From assembly GCF_019880385.1 (NCBI RefSeq), contig NZ_CP082273.1, forward strand, positions 1,798,001 through 1,862,000: 64,000 bases of DNA, given 5' to 3'. The translations under genes and the position numbers were made by a program. Below the pieces are notes generated by a model. That model saw only the letters and a list, made by a program, of their open reading frames with translations. It ran no database searches and was not told the DNA's origin. Source of the stretch: Nocardioides coralli. GTDB lineage: Bacteria; Actinomycetota; Actinomycetes; Propionibacteriales; Nocardioidaceae. Of the stretch, positions 16,253 to 24,325 are shown piece after piece; position 1 is the first letter of the stretch; the number at the start of each line of letters is the position of its first letter.

Positions 16253-16540
16253 TCAGGAGACGGCCTTGAAGGGGTCGTGCTCGGCGAGGAGCCGGTCGAC
16301 CCGAGCCTGGTCGAGGCGGGCGTGGACGCTCTGGTTCTCCTGGGCGTCACGCACGCACTTGGCCAGCGTGAAGGTCGATGTCGTGAGGTACATGATGCCC
16401 AGCCCGAGGAAGGCGCGGATCCACCCGTCGACCGGCAGGTAGAGGACGGCGAAGACCATGGCGAGCAGGGCGACGGCGAACGAGATGCCGGCCTGCAGGA
16501 AGAAGGCGGGGGTGTTCTTGGACGGCTGTGAGGAGTTCAT
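16253..16540 (-). CDS. YiaA/YiaB-like two-helix membrane protein
   Basis: 95-residue integral membrane protein. Two hydrophobic helices (about residues 11-35 and 41-62) with FFLQAGISFAVAL, LYLPVDGW and FTLAKCVRD, matching the YiaA/B two-helix domain pattern, then a charged cytosolic tail. The function of the family is unknown. A 14-base sequence (GGTCAACGGTGGCG) occurs both just before its start (16542-16555) and just after its end (16211-16224). Confidence 0.85.
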   Translation of the reverse strand: MNSSQPSKNTPAFFLQAGISFAVALLAMVFAVLYLPVDGWIRAFLGLGIMYLTTSTFTLAKCVRDAQENQSVHARLDQARVDRLLAEHDPFKAVS

Positions 16541-16624
16541 GGGTCAACGGTGGCGGCGGTCCTCGACCCGGACACCGGGCCTGCTACCCGGATGCGGCTG
16601 AGTCGGCGTACCCAGACCGTCGTG

Positions 16625-16630
16625 CATAGT
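16625..16630 (+). promoter_or_regulatory. -10 box of the DUF2252 gene (CATAGT)
   Basis: CATAGT ends 8 bases before ATG 16639. The intervening GAGGG is too close for a normal ribosome site, so this may be a very short leader or leaderless. Confidence 0.45.
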
Positions 16631-16638
16631 GAGGGCCC

Positions 16639-17952
16639 ATGGGTGCCGACTCGGATCGCCGTGACCTCATCGTCGAGGTCCTCGACGACGCCTTCGCCCC
16701 GCTGATGCGGGCCGACCCGGTGGCCTTCCGGGGCAAGTACCGCAAGATGGCCGCGGACCCGCACGCCTTCTATCGCGGGTCCGCGTGTCTCTTCTACGCC
16801 GACGTGACGCGCGAGGACGACCCGTTCGCCGACGAGTCCGCGAGCCGGATCTGGATCCACGGGGACCTGCACGTGGAGAACTTCGGCACCTACCTCAACT
16901 CCGACGGCGTCCTGATCTTCGACGTCAACGACTTCGACGAGGCCTATCTCGGCCACTTCACGTGGGACCTCCAGCGCTTCGCGGCCTCGCTCGCCCTGGT
17001 GGGGTGGCACAAGGCGCTGCCAGAGGATGACGTCCGGCGGCTGATCGGCAAGTTCGTCCGGTCCTACCTCAGCCAGGTCGACGAGTACCGCCGCAGCGAG
17101 GACGACCACGACTTCGCCCTCCGCCTCGACAACACCAGCGGGCCGATCCTGGACGCCCTGCGCTCGGCCAGGCTCCGTCGACGCGCCGACCTGCTGGACC
17201 GGACCACGGAGCTGCGCGACGGCGTGCGACGCTTCGCCGACGACGGCACCGTCCGCTCCCTCGGCAAGCGTGAGCGCGCCTCGGTGGTGACGGCGTTCGA
17301 GCGTTACCTGGAGACGATCCCGGAGGACAAGCGCTTCGACCGCGACCTCTTCTACGAGCTGCGCGACGTCGTCGGGAAGTCCGGGTTCGGCATCGGTAGC
17401 GCCGGGCTACCCGCCTACAACCTGCTCGTCGAGGGATACAGCCAGTCGCTCGACAACGACGTCGTGCTGTCCATGAAGCAGGCCAACGTGCCTGCGGTGA
17501 GCCGGTTCGTGGACACCCGCCAGGTCGCCGACTACTTCGACGACGAGGGCCAACGCACGGTCGTCAGCCAGCGGGCGCTCCAGGTGCACACCGACCCGCT
17601 CCTCGGGCACACGAAGCTCGACGGCGTCGGGTACGTCGTCGCGGAGGTGTCGCCGTACGAGGTCGACCTGGACTGGAGCGACCTCACCGAGCCGGACGCC
17701 ATCGCCGAGGTGGTCGACCTGCTCGGCCGCGCCACGGCCAAGATCCACTGCGCCTCCGACGAGGACAGCGAGCAGGACCTCGTCGACTTCCAGGTCGAGG
17801 ACGCCATCGCCGACTCCCTCGACCGACGCCGCCGCGAGTTCACGTCGTGGCTGACCGACTGGGGCATGTCCTACGCCGACCGGGTACGCGATGACCACGC
17901 CCACTTCGTGGCGGCGTTTCGCGACGGTCAGATCGGCGTCTCGGCCACCTGA
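16639..17952 (+). CDS. DUF2252 family protein (kinase-like fold)
   Basis: 437 residues, soluble. Typical DUF2252 features are RGSACLFYADV, the HGDLHVENFG motif (about residue 74, like the catalytic HxDxxxxN of aminoglycoside phosphotransferases) and FDVNDFDEAYLGHFTWDLQRFAASL (DxD metal site). A second signature is GIGSAGLPAYNLLVEG. These suggest a protein-kinase-like phosphotransferase, but no substrate is known. It stands alone between two promoters and converges on the LysR-like gene, 10 bases apart. Confidence 0.88.
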   Translation: MGADSDRRDLIVEVLDDAFAPLMRADPVAFRGKYRKMAADPHAFYRGSACLFYADVTREDDPFADESASRIWIHGDLHVENFGTYLNSDGVLIFDVNDFDEAYLGHFTWDLQRFAASLALVGWHKALPEDDVRRLIGKFVRSYLSQVDEYRRSEDDHDFALRLDNTSGPILDALRSARLRRRADLLDRTTELRDGVRRFADDGTVRSLGKRERASVVTAFERYLETIPEDKRFDRDLFYELRDVVGKSGFGIGSAGLPAYNLLVEGYSQSLDNDVVLSMKQANVPAVSRFVDTRQVADYFDDEGQRTVVSQRALQVHTDPLLGHTKLDGVGYVVAEVSPYEVDLDWSDLTEPDAIAEVVDLLGRATAKIHCASDEDSEQDLVDFQVEDAIADSLDRRRREFTSWLTDWGMSYADRVRDDHAHFVAAFRDGQIGVSAT

Positions 17953-17962
17953 CACCGGTCCG

Positions 17963-18541
17963 TCAGCGGGAGCTCCGGGGCGTGCGCCCCCGGACGACCC
18001 CCACGAAGGCCTGCGTGGTCTCGTCGTCGCGCTCCACGAGCCACGCCAGGCCCACGGTGGTCGGCGCCAGGTCGGTCACGGGCCGCGCGACGACATCCTT
18101 GCGGTGCAGCAGCCGCGCCACCGACATCGGCAGGATCACGATGCCGTTCCCGCCGGCGACCACCTCGACGGCCTCACGCTCGGTCATGGCCGGCCAGTCG
18201 AGCTGCTCGGCGGTCGGCCTCCAGCCGGAGGCGTGGGGGCGGACGAGCTGCTCGTCGCCGAGGTCGGCGAGCTCCACCTCGGTCGCCGCCGTCACGAAGT
18301 GGTCGCGAGGGACCACGACGACGGCGACCTCCTCGTAGAGCCGGACCAGGTGAAGACCCTCCCGGTCCACCGGGAGCCGGACCAGGCACATGTCGAGCCC
18401 GTGCTCCCTCAGCAGCTTCTCCTGCTCGGACTCCGTCACGGGAACCAGCTGGAGTGGCTCCGGACGGTAGTCCCGCCACGTACGTGCCCACTTGTCCGGC
18501 GTGGTCCCTGTGACGAAGCCGAGCCGCAGTCCGCCGTCCAT
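17963..18541 (-). CDS. LysR-type substrate-binding domain without DNA-binding domain
   Basis: 192 residues forming only the effector-binding half of a LysR regulator: it opens with LRLGFVTGTTPDKW and continues through ELADLGDEQLVRP and VAGGNGIVILPMSVARLL. No helix-turn-helix precedes it; the upstream frame is open but not protein-like, and TACGCT 6 bases before ATG 18541 marks this as the true start. It may sense a small molecule or modulate a full-length regulator by dimerisation; both are inferences. Codon use is normal, so it does not look like a decaying pseudogene. Confidence 0.8.
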   Translation of the reverse strand: MDGGLRLGFVTGTTPDKWARTWRDYRPEPLQLVPVTESEQEKLLREHGLDMCLVRLPVDREGLHLVRLYEEVAVVVVPRDHFVTAATEVELADLGDEQLVRPHASGWRPTAEQLDWPAMTEREAVEVVAGGNGIVILPMSVARLLHRKDVVARPVTDLAPTTVGLAWLVERDDETTQAFVGVVRGRTPRSSR

Positions 18542-18547
18542 GGCGGC

Positions 18548-18553
18548 AGCGTA
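18548..18553 (-). promoter_or_regulatory. -10 box TACGCT of the LysR-like gene
   Basis: Minus-strand TACGCT ends 6 bases before ATG 18541 and supports the start that excludes a helix-turn-helix domain. Confidence 0.55.
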
Positions 18554-18623
18554 GGCGGCGTTGCCGGAGGAATCGGTTCGGACCGGTGCTGTCTGACACA
18601 CTGGTGAGGTCTCCCGGCCCCCG

Positions 18624-20345
18624 ATGAATCGAGCGACCGAGTCACCCATGCTGCGAATCACGCGCTCAGACGCGCCCCTCCTGCTGCTCCCCGTCGTCGC
18701 TCTCGTGGCGGGGCTGGTCTGGCTGCTCCCCGGCTCCGACCGCGACGGGGACCCGCGCCAGGAGGCGACCCCCACGGCTGCGGCAGAGCGGGCCGCTGGG
18801 AGGCCCAACATCGTGGTCGTGATGACCGACGACATGCGCGCGGACGACCTGCGGTTCATGCCGTCGCTGCGGCGACTGATGAACCGTCAGGGCGTGACGT
18901 TCAAGAACTCCTTCTCGCCCCTGCCACTGTGCTGTCCCGCCCGCGCGTCGTTCCTGACCGGTGTCTACCCGCACAACCACGGCGTCTGGACGGTCAAGGC
19001 CCCGCACGGCTACGGCGCCTTCGACGACTCGGCCACCCTCGGCACCTCGCTGAAGGCCGCCGGCTACCAGACGGGCTTCATCGGGAAGTACCTCAACGGG
19101 TACGGCCAGCACCGCTCCCGCATCAGCGGCGAGCCCTCCCACCGCTTCGTGCCGCCGGGGTGGGACGACTGGAGGGCTGCTCTCGACAACCCCGGCAAGC
19201 CCGACCTCCAGGGGGGCACCTACAGCTACTACCGGACACCGTTCAACGTGAACGGACGCGTCGTGACCCGGCACTACGGCACCTACCAGACCAACGTCGT
19301 CGGGCGGATGAGCCGTGACATGGCCGGCCGCTTCTCCGACCGGGCGGCGCCCTTCTTCATGGTCGTGAACTACGTCGCGCCTCACCACGGGGGACCCCGG
19401 GAGAAGGACGATCCGCAGCCCATCGTCGACGCACGGGGCAAGGAGTGGAAGTTCGTGACCCCCGCGCGCCCGCGTCCCGTCCGCGGCCGCTTCGACGACA
19501 AGGTCCGCCACGCTGCCGGGATGCCCCGTGGTGGTGGGCCCTCCGAGGCCGACGTGTCCGACAAGCCGCGACAGTGGCGCAAGCTGCCCGAGCCCAGCAA
19601 GCGCGAGCGGCTCGCGATGCGCGAGCTCACCCGTCAGCGCGGGGAGTCCCTCTTCCTGGTCGACCGCCAGCTCCAGAAGACGGTGCGCCACCTCAAGCGG
19701 ACCGGGGAGTGGGCCAACACGGTCTTCATGTTCACCTCCGACAACGGCTACTACCAGGGTGAGCACCGGCAGCGGCAGGGGAAGATCACCGGCCACGAGC
19801 CCTCGCTGCGGGTGCCGTTCCTCGTGACCGGGCCCGGCATGCGGAGCGGGACCGACCGCTACGCGCCGATCACGACCATCGACGCCACCGCCTCGATCCT
19901 GGAGCTGGCGGGAGCCCAGCCCCCGGTCCGCTCCGACGGCACGAGCCGTGCCGGGCTCTTCACCGGGGGCGACACGGGCTGGACGGTGCCCGTGCTCCAC
20001 GAGGTCGGCTCGGCCCGCCGTGGTGGCAGTGGCGCCTTCGCCGGGCCGCACCGCGTGATCGGCGTGCGCACCGCCCGCTACGCGCTGCTCCGCTACGAGG
20101 GCGGTGACAACGAGCTCTACGACCTCGCCCGTGACCCCGCCCAGAACCGGAACGTCTGGGGCTCGGCGCGCTACCGCGACGTCCGCTCCGACCTCGTCGA
20201 GGTGTGGTCGCAGCTGCGGGACTGCGCGGGCGACACGTGCCGCGCGTCGCTCCCCGCCTCGCTCGCCACCGACACGGCTCGCACGCGTGAGCTCGGGCGT
20301 GACTACTGGCGCGAGATCAAGCGCCGCTACGGCGCGAGCGGCTGA
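18624..20345 (+). CDS. Membrane-anchored or secreted sulfatase
   Basis: 573-residue type I sulfatase. An N-terminal hydrophobic segment (about 18-36) is an anchor or signal. NIVVVMTDDMRADDL gives metal ligands, PLCCPARASFLTG holds the formylglycine Cys, and TSDNGYYQGEH and GKITGHEPSLRVPF complete the active site. The tail has a Cys pair (CAGDTC) followed by about 30 residues. ATG 18648 is an alternative start; neither has a good ribosome site. It is followed 65 bases later by a close paralogue in the same orientation. Sulfate ester substrate unknown; the family includes glycan and aryl sulfatases. Confidence 0.88.
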   Translation: MNRATESPMLRITRSDAPLLLLPVVALVAGLVWLLPGSDRDGDPRQEATPTAAAERAAGRPNIVVVMTDDMRADDLRFMPSLRRLMNRQGVTFKNSFSPLPLCCPARASFLTGVYPHNHGVWTVKAPHGYGAFDDSATLGTSLKAAGYQTGFIGKYLNGYGQHRSRISGEPSHRFVPPGWDDWRAALDNPGKPDLQGGTYSYYRTPFNVNGRVVTRHYGTYQTNVVGRMSRDMAGRFSDRAAPFFMVVNYVAPHHGGPREKDDPQPIVDARGKEWKFVTPARPRPVRGRFDDKVRHAAGMPRGGGPSEADVSDKPRQWRKLPEPSKRERLAMRELTRQRGESLFLVDRQLQKTVRHLKRTGEWANTVFMFTSDNGYYQGEHRQRQGKITGHEPSLRVPFLVTGPGMRSGTDRYAPITTIDATASILELAGAQPPVRSDGTSRAGLFTGGDTGWTVPVLHEVGSARRGGSGAFAGPHRVIGVRTARYALLRYEGGDNELYDLARDPAQNRNVWGSARYRDVRSDLVEVWSQLRDCAGDTCRASLPASLATDTARTRELGRDYWREIKRRYGASG

Positions 20346-20410
20346 GCCGACGCGCGACCGGTTCGTGGGACCTCCCGCGCACGAGGCCTCCGCCGTGATA
20401 CATCCTGCCC

Positions 20411-22093
20411 GTGGCGAAAGTGACGGGGCTCTGGGTGGCCCTCGGTGTCCTCGTGTCGTCGTTGGTCGTGCTCGTGGCGCCGCCGGGGCCCCCTGGAGGC
20501 ACCCCGGCCAGCGCGGCGGAGCGGGTGGCGAGCGCCGCTGAGTCGCAGCGGCCCAACATCGTCGTGGTGATGGCCGACGACATGCGCGTCGACGACCTGC
20601 GGTTCGCCCCGAGGCTGCGGCGACTGGTCGCCCGTCGTGGCGTGACGTTCCAGAACGCGTTCTCGCCCAACCCGCTGTGCTGCCCGGCTCGGGCCTCCTT
20701 CCTGACCGGGGTGCACGCCCACCGGCACCGGGTGTGGTCCCACGAGCGCCCGTGGGGGTACCAGGCCTTCGACGACTCCCGCACCATCGCCACCTCCCTC
20801 CGTCGGGCGGGGTACCGCACCGGCTTCGTCGGCAAGTACCTCAACGGGTACGGCCGGCAGCGCTCACAGGTGTCCGGGGGTCCGTCCTACCGGTACGTGC
20901 CGCGTGGCTGGAGCGACTGGCGCGCCTCGCTGGAGAACCCGGGGGTCAAGGGAATCCACGGCGGGACCTACTACTACTTCAACACGCCCTACAACGTGAA
21001 CGGCCGCGTCGACAACCGCTACCGCGGGCGCTACCAGACGACCGTTCTCGGCGACTTCTCCGTGGGCATGGCGCGCCGCTTCGGGCGCCAGCGCAACCCG
21101 TTCTTCATGTACGTCAACTACGTCGCACCCCACCACGGGGCGCCCCGGGAGCCCGACGACCCGGGTTCCGTGGCCGACCGGCGTGGACGTCGGGACTACT
21201 ACTCGACGCCGGCCCGCCCGCGATGGGTCCGCGGAAAGTTCGACCGCGTCGTGACCCGTGCGGCGGGTCTGCCACGGGGCGGCGGCCCGTCGGAGCGCGA
21301 CGTCAGCGACAAGCCCCGCTTCCGCACACGACTCGAGCCGACCAGGCAGGAGCGCCGTGCCCTCCGCGAGGTCAGCCGCCAGCGCGCGGAGTCGGTGTTC
21401 GTGATGGACCAGCAGATCGGGCGCCTCGTCCGCACTCTCAAGCGGACCGGGGAGTGGTCGAACACGGTGTTCGTCTTCACCTCCGACAACGGGTACTTCC
21501 AGGGCGAGCACCGCACGCGACAGGGCAAGGTGCTCGGCCACGAGCCCTCGCTGCGGGTGCCGCTGCTCATGACCGGTCCCGGGTTCCGGGGCGGCCGGCC
21601 CCACGGCCGGCTGCGTGACGACCCGGCGACCCTGCTCGACCTGAGCGCGACCATCCTCGACCTGGCCAACGCCAAGCCGCCGTACCGTCCCGACGGCAGC
21701 AGTCGCCTCACCACGCTGCGCCGCGGCGACCAGGGCTGGTCGGTGCCGGTGCTGCACGAGTCGGGCTGGGGCGGCGGTGCCCGCGTGAACGGCTTCACCG
21801 ACGTGCGGACCTCCATCGGGGTACGCACCGCCCGCTACGCGCTGCTGCGCTACCGACGTGGTGGTGAGCTGTACGACCTCAGCGTCGACGCCGTCCAGAA
21901 CCAGAGCGTGTGGAAGGACGAGGACTACCGGCCGGTGAAGCGGGAGCTCCTCGCCGTGTGGCGGCGGCTCAAGGACTGCGTCGCCGACGAGTGCCAGCAG
22001 CCACTGCCGGACAGCCTGGCGACCGACCCGGCCCAGACCCGCTCCCTGACCCGCAGCTACTGGCGCCAGGTCGACCGCGTCTACGGCTGGTGA
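20411..22093 (+). CDS. Secreted sulfatase, tandem paralogue
   Basis: 560 residues starting at GTG 20411. A signal-like hydrophobic segment (about 6-24) is followed by an Ala/Pro stretch. The order and spacing of motifs match the preceding gene almost exactly: NIVVVMADDMRVDDLRF, NPLCCPARASFLTG with the formylglycine Cys, FTSDNGYFQGEH, GHEPSLRVPL, and the C-terminal Cys pair (CVADEC). This points to gene duplication. The pair may act on related positions of one sulfated polymer, which is inference. A strong hairpin follows the stop. Confidence 0.88.
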   Translation: MAKVTGLWVALGVLVSSLVVLVAPPGPPGGTPASAAERVASAAESQRPNIVVVMADDMRVDDLRFAPRLRRLVARRGVTFQNAFSPNPLCCPARASFLTGVHAHRHRVWSHERPWGYQAFDDSRTIATSLRRAGYRTGFVGKYLNGYGRQRSQVSGGPSYRYVPRGWSDWRASLENPGVKGIHGGTYYYFNTPYNVNGRVDNRYRGRYQTTVLGDFSVGMARRFGRQRNPFFMYVNYVAPHHGAPREPDDPGSVADRRGRRDYYSTPARPRWVRGKFDRVVTRAAGLPRGGGPSERDVSDKPRFRTRLEPTRQERRALREVSRQRAESVFVMDQQIGRLVRTLKRTGEWSNTVFVFTSDNGYFQGEHRTRQGKVLGHEPSLRVPLLMTGPGFRGGRPHGRLRDDPATLLDLSATILDLANAKPPYRPDGSSRLTTLRRGDQGWSVPVLHESGWGGGARVNGFTDVRTSIGVRTARYALLRYRRGGELYDLSVDAVQNQSVWKDEDYRPVKRELLAVWRRLKDCVADECQQPLPDSLATDPAQTRSLTRSYWRQVDRVYGW

Positions 22094-22116
22094 CCCGGCG
22101 CGGCTCGCCGACCGCT

Positions 22117-22145
22117 CGTCGGGCCGGGCCGACGCCGGCCCGACG
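22117..22145 (+). terminator. Hairpin after the tandem sulfatases
   Basis: CGTCGGGCCGG and CCGGCCCGACG form a perfect 11-base stem with a 7-base loop. The next gene's -10 begins 2 bases later. Confidence 0.65.
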
Positions 22146-22146
22146 C

Positions 22147-22152
22147 TAGGGT
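22147..22152 (+). promoter_or_regulatory. -10 box of the DUF2254 gene (TAGGGT)
   Basis: TAGGGT ends 6 bases before ATG 22159, no ribosome site. Confidence 0.55.
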
Positions 22153-22158
22153 CGGGGC

Positions 22159-23481
22159 ATGCCCCCTGCCGCCCGCACCCTGAGCAACCGGGTCAGGTCC
22201 AGCCTGTTCCTCGTCCCCATGCTCTGCGTGCTCGGGGGCGTGGTGCTCGCACAGGTCCTCCTGCTCGTCGACGAGTGGGCCATCGACCTGGACGCGCGCC
22301 TCGGGGCGACCGTCGACAGCGCCCGCACGGTGCTCACCACGGTCGCCGGCGCCACGCTCGCCTTCGCCGGCGTGGCGTTCTCCGTCAGCCTGCTCGTGAT
22401 CTCGATGGCGTCCAACCAGTACAGCCCTCGGGTGGTGCACGGACTCTTCCGCGATCCCTTCAACAAACGGGTCATGGGCCTGGTCATCGGGACGTTCACC
22501 TACTGCCTGGTGGTGCTGCGCGCCGTCCGCAGCCCTGCCGAGCAGGGCGTCTCCCCGGTCGTGCCCAGCATCTCGATCTGGGTGGCGCTCGTGCTGGGCA
22601 TCGTGTCGGTGCTGGCCATCGTGGGCTTCATCAACCACAGCGCCCACTCGATGGATGCCTCACAGATCCTGCACCGGGTGACCCGCGAAGCCCTAGACCA
22701 GGTGCGTCGTGCCTGGCCGGAGGAGGGGCCGGAGGCCCCGGCTACCTTGTCCGGGCCCTTGACGCCGGACCCCGGCAGCGGTGACGTCACCGCGGTGCGG
22801 TCCCGTGGCGACGGCTGGGTCCAGCACGTCGACCACCACGGCATCCTCGCGGCTCTGCCGCGGGGCGGTGCGGCCGTCCTGCGGACCGCCGCTGGCTACT
22901 ACGCGTTGCGGAGCTCGATCCTCTGCGAGCTGTGGGTGCCCGGCGACCGCCCGGACGAGACGGTCACCGACGCGGTGCGCGACGCCGTGACGGTGGGCCG
23001 GACCAGGACCCTCGACCAGGACGTCTCCCACGGCGTACGCCAGCTCGTCGACGTGGCGCTCCGCGGGATGTCGCCGGGGGTCAACGACCCGACGACCGCC
23101 CACGACGCCCTCTGTCACGCGGCGACGGTTCTCACCGAGCTGCTCCGACGGGTCCCGCCCAGCTCGGTGCTCACCGGGGAGGACGGACGCGAGCTCCGGC
23201 TGCCGCTCGCCACCACCCACGAGGAGCTGGTCGCGGTCGCCTTCGACGAGGTGCGGCTGGCCTCGGCGGACCACCCGGTCACGCTGGTCCGGATCATGGA
23301 CCTCATCGCCCAGGTCCTCAGGGCTCTCGACGATCTCGAGCGGCCGGAGGCCGAGCGTGCCCTGCACCGACAGGCAGCGCTCGTCCGGGAGCTCGGCGAG
23401 CGGGCGGCGGCGCTCGACGCCGACCGGCAGCTGGTGCGGGAGACCCACGACCGGCACTTCGGTTCGCCCGCGTCACAGTGA
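22159..23481 (+). CDS. DUF2254 membrane protein
   Basis: 440 residues. Four hydrophobic segments in the first ~160 residues (LFLVPMLCVLGGVVLAQVLL; TVAGATLAFAGVAFSVSLLV; LVIGTFTYCLVVL; ISIWVALVLGIVSVLAIVGF) are followed by a large soluble domain containing GRTRTLDQDVSHGVRQLVD and SPGVNDPTTA, which are the DUF2254 hallmarks. The family's function is not established. It faces the ASCH-domain gene tail to tail, 18 bases apart. Confidence 0.9.
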   Translation: MPPAARTLSNRVRSSLFLVPMLCVLGGVVLAQVLLLVDEWAIDLDARLGATVDSARTVLTTVAGATLAFAGVAFSVSLLVISMASNQYSPRVVHGLFRDPFNKRVMGLVIGTFTYCLVVLRAVRSPAEQGVSPVVPSISIWVALVLGIVSVLAIVGFINHSAHSMDASQILHRVTREALDQVRRAWPEEGPEAPATLSGPLTPDPGSGDVTAVRSRGDGWVQHVDHHGILAALPRGGAAVLRTAAGYYALRSSILCELWVPGDRPDETVTDAVRDAVTVGRTRTLDQDVSHGVRQLVDVALRGMSPGVNDPTTAHDALCHAATVLTELLRRVPPSSVLTGEDGRELRLPLATTHEELVAVAFDEVRLASADHPVTLVRIMDLIAQVLRALDDLERPEAERALHRQAALVRELGERAAALDADRQLVRETHDRHFGSPASQ

Positions 23482-23499
23482 CCTCGACCGGTTAGGCCG

Positions 23500-24294
23500 T
23501 CACGAGTCGGCTGCGGCGCCACGGCTCTCGACCAGCGCCTCGCGCAGCCGTCGCAGCGCCACAGGACCCACACCGTGGAGCCGCTGCACGTCGGCCTCGG
23601 GCCACGCGGCCAGCTGCTCGAGCGTGGTGACCCCGACATCGCGAAGGGCCGCCGTGGCCGGTGCGCCGATGCTCCGAGGGAGCGGCGTGCCACTCGGGCG
23701 CGGCTCCCGCACGCGTGGCGTGCCCTCGTGGTCGACGACCGCCTCGCCGCGGGGGGAGAGCCGGTAGCCGATCGCCAGCGACTCGGTGAGCCCGAGCTCC
23801 TTGAGCTTGCGCACGTCACGCTTGAGGTCGGGGGTGGGCCGGCCGAGCTGGGCGGCCAGGTCGGGCGCCCGTACGCCGGGAGAGCGGTCGATGAGCGCCA
23901 GGGTGGGCCTGGTCCATGCCCCCACCGCCGACGCGCGGTCGAGGCGGTCGAGACGGGCGGTGATCGCCGCGAGCCCGGACTCGTCGGGCACCTGCTCCCG
24001 CAGTGCCTCGCGTGGGTCCGGACCGGCGTACCGCAGCCCGACCCGCCACACGGGGCGGTCGGTGCGGTGGGCCAGCGCCCGGCGCAGGGCGGCGAGTGAG
24101 GGCGCACCGGCCCGGCTGGCCTCGGCGGCCCGGATCGCGCTCAGCGCGACCCGGTCGAGGGACGTGACCTCGACGAGTCCGATGCTCGTGCGCATCCGGG
24201 TTCCGACCCGGACCCGTGGCCGGTCCCAGCGCCGGAAGGCGAGGTCGACGTCGCCGCGCTTGATGGCCGACAGCTCGTCGGGGCGGATCAGCAC
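23500..24294 (-). CDS. ASCH domain - winged helix - helix-hairpin-helix fusion protein
   Basis: 264 residues with three parts by eye. Residues 1-100 have the ASCH pattern (LIRPDELSAIKRGDVDLAFRRWDRPRVRVGTRMR), a fold that binds RNA or modified nucleotides. Residues ~125-185 look like a winged helix (PGVRAPDLAAQLGRPTPDLKRDVRKLKELGL). Residues ~205-255 contain helix-hairpin-helix-like turns (IGAPATAALRDVGVTTLEQL, LHGVGPVALRRLREAL) like those in DNA-binding or DUF4332 proteins. The combination suggests a nucleic-acid-binding regulator. It lies 31 bases after the antiporter gene, probably in the same transcript. Confidence 0.75.
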   Translation of the reverse strand: MLIRPDELSAIKRGDVDLAFRRWDRPRVRVGTRMRTSIGLVEVTSLDRVALSAIRAAEASRAGAPSLAALRRALAHRTDRPVWRVGLRYAGPDPREALREQVPDESGLAAITARLDRLDRASAVGAWTRPTLALIDRSPGVRAPDLAAQLGRPTPDLKRDVRKLKELGLTESLAIGYRLSPRGEAVVDHEGTPRVREPRPSGTPLPRSIGAPATAALRDVGVTTLEQLAAWPEADVQRLHGVGPVALRRLREALVESRGAAADS

Positions 24295-24325
24295 ACCCGC
24301 AGTCCACCATGCGGCGGACGCGACG

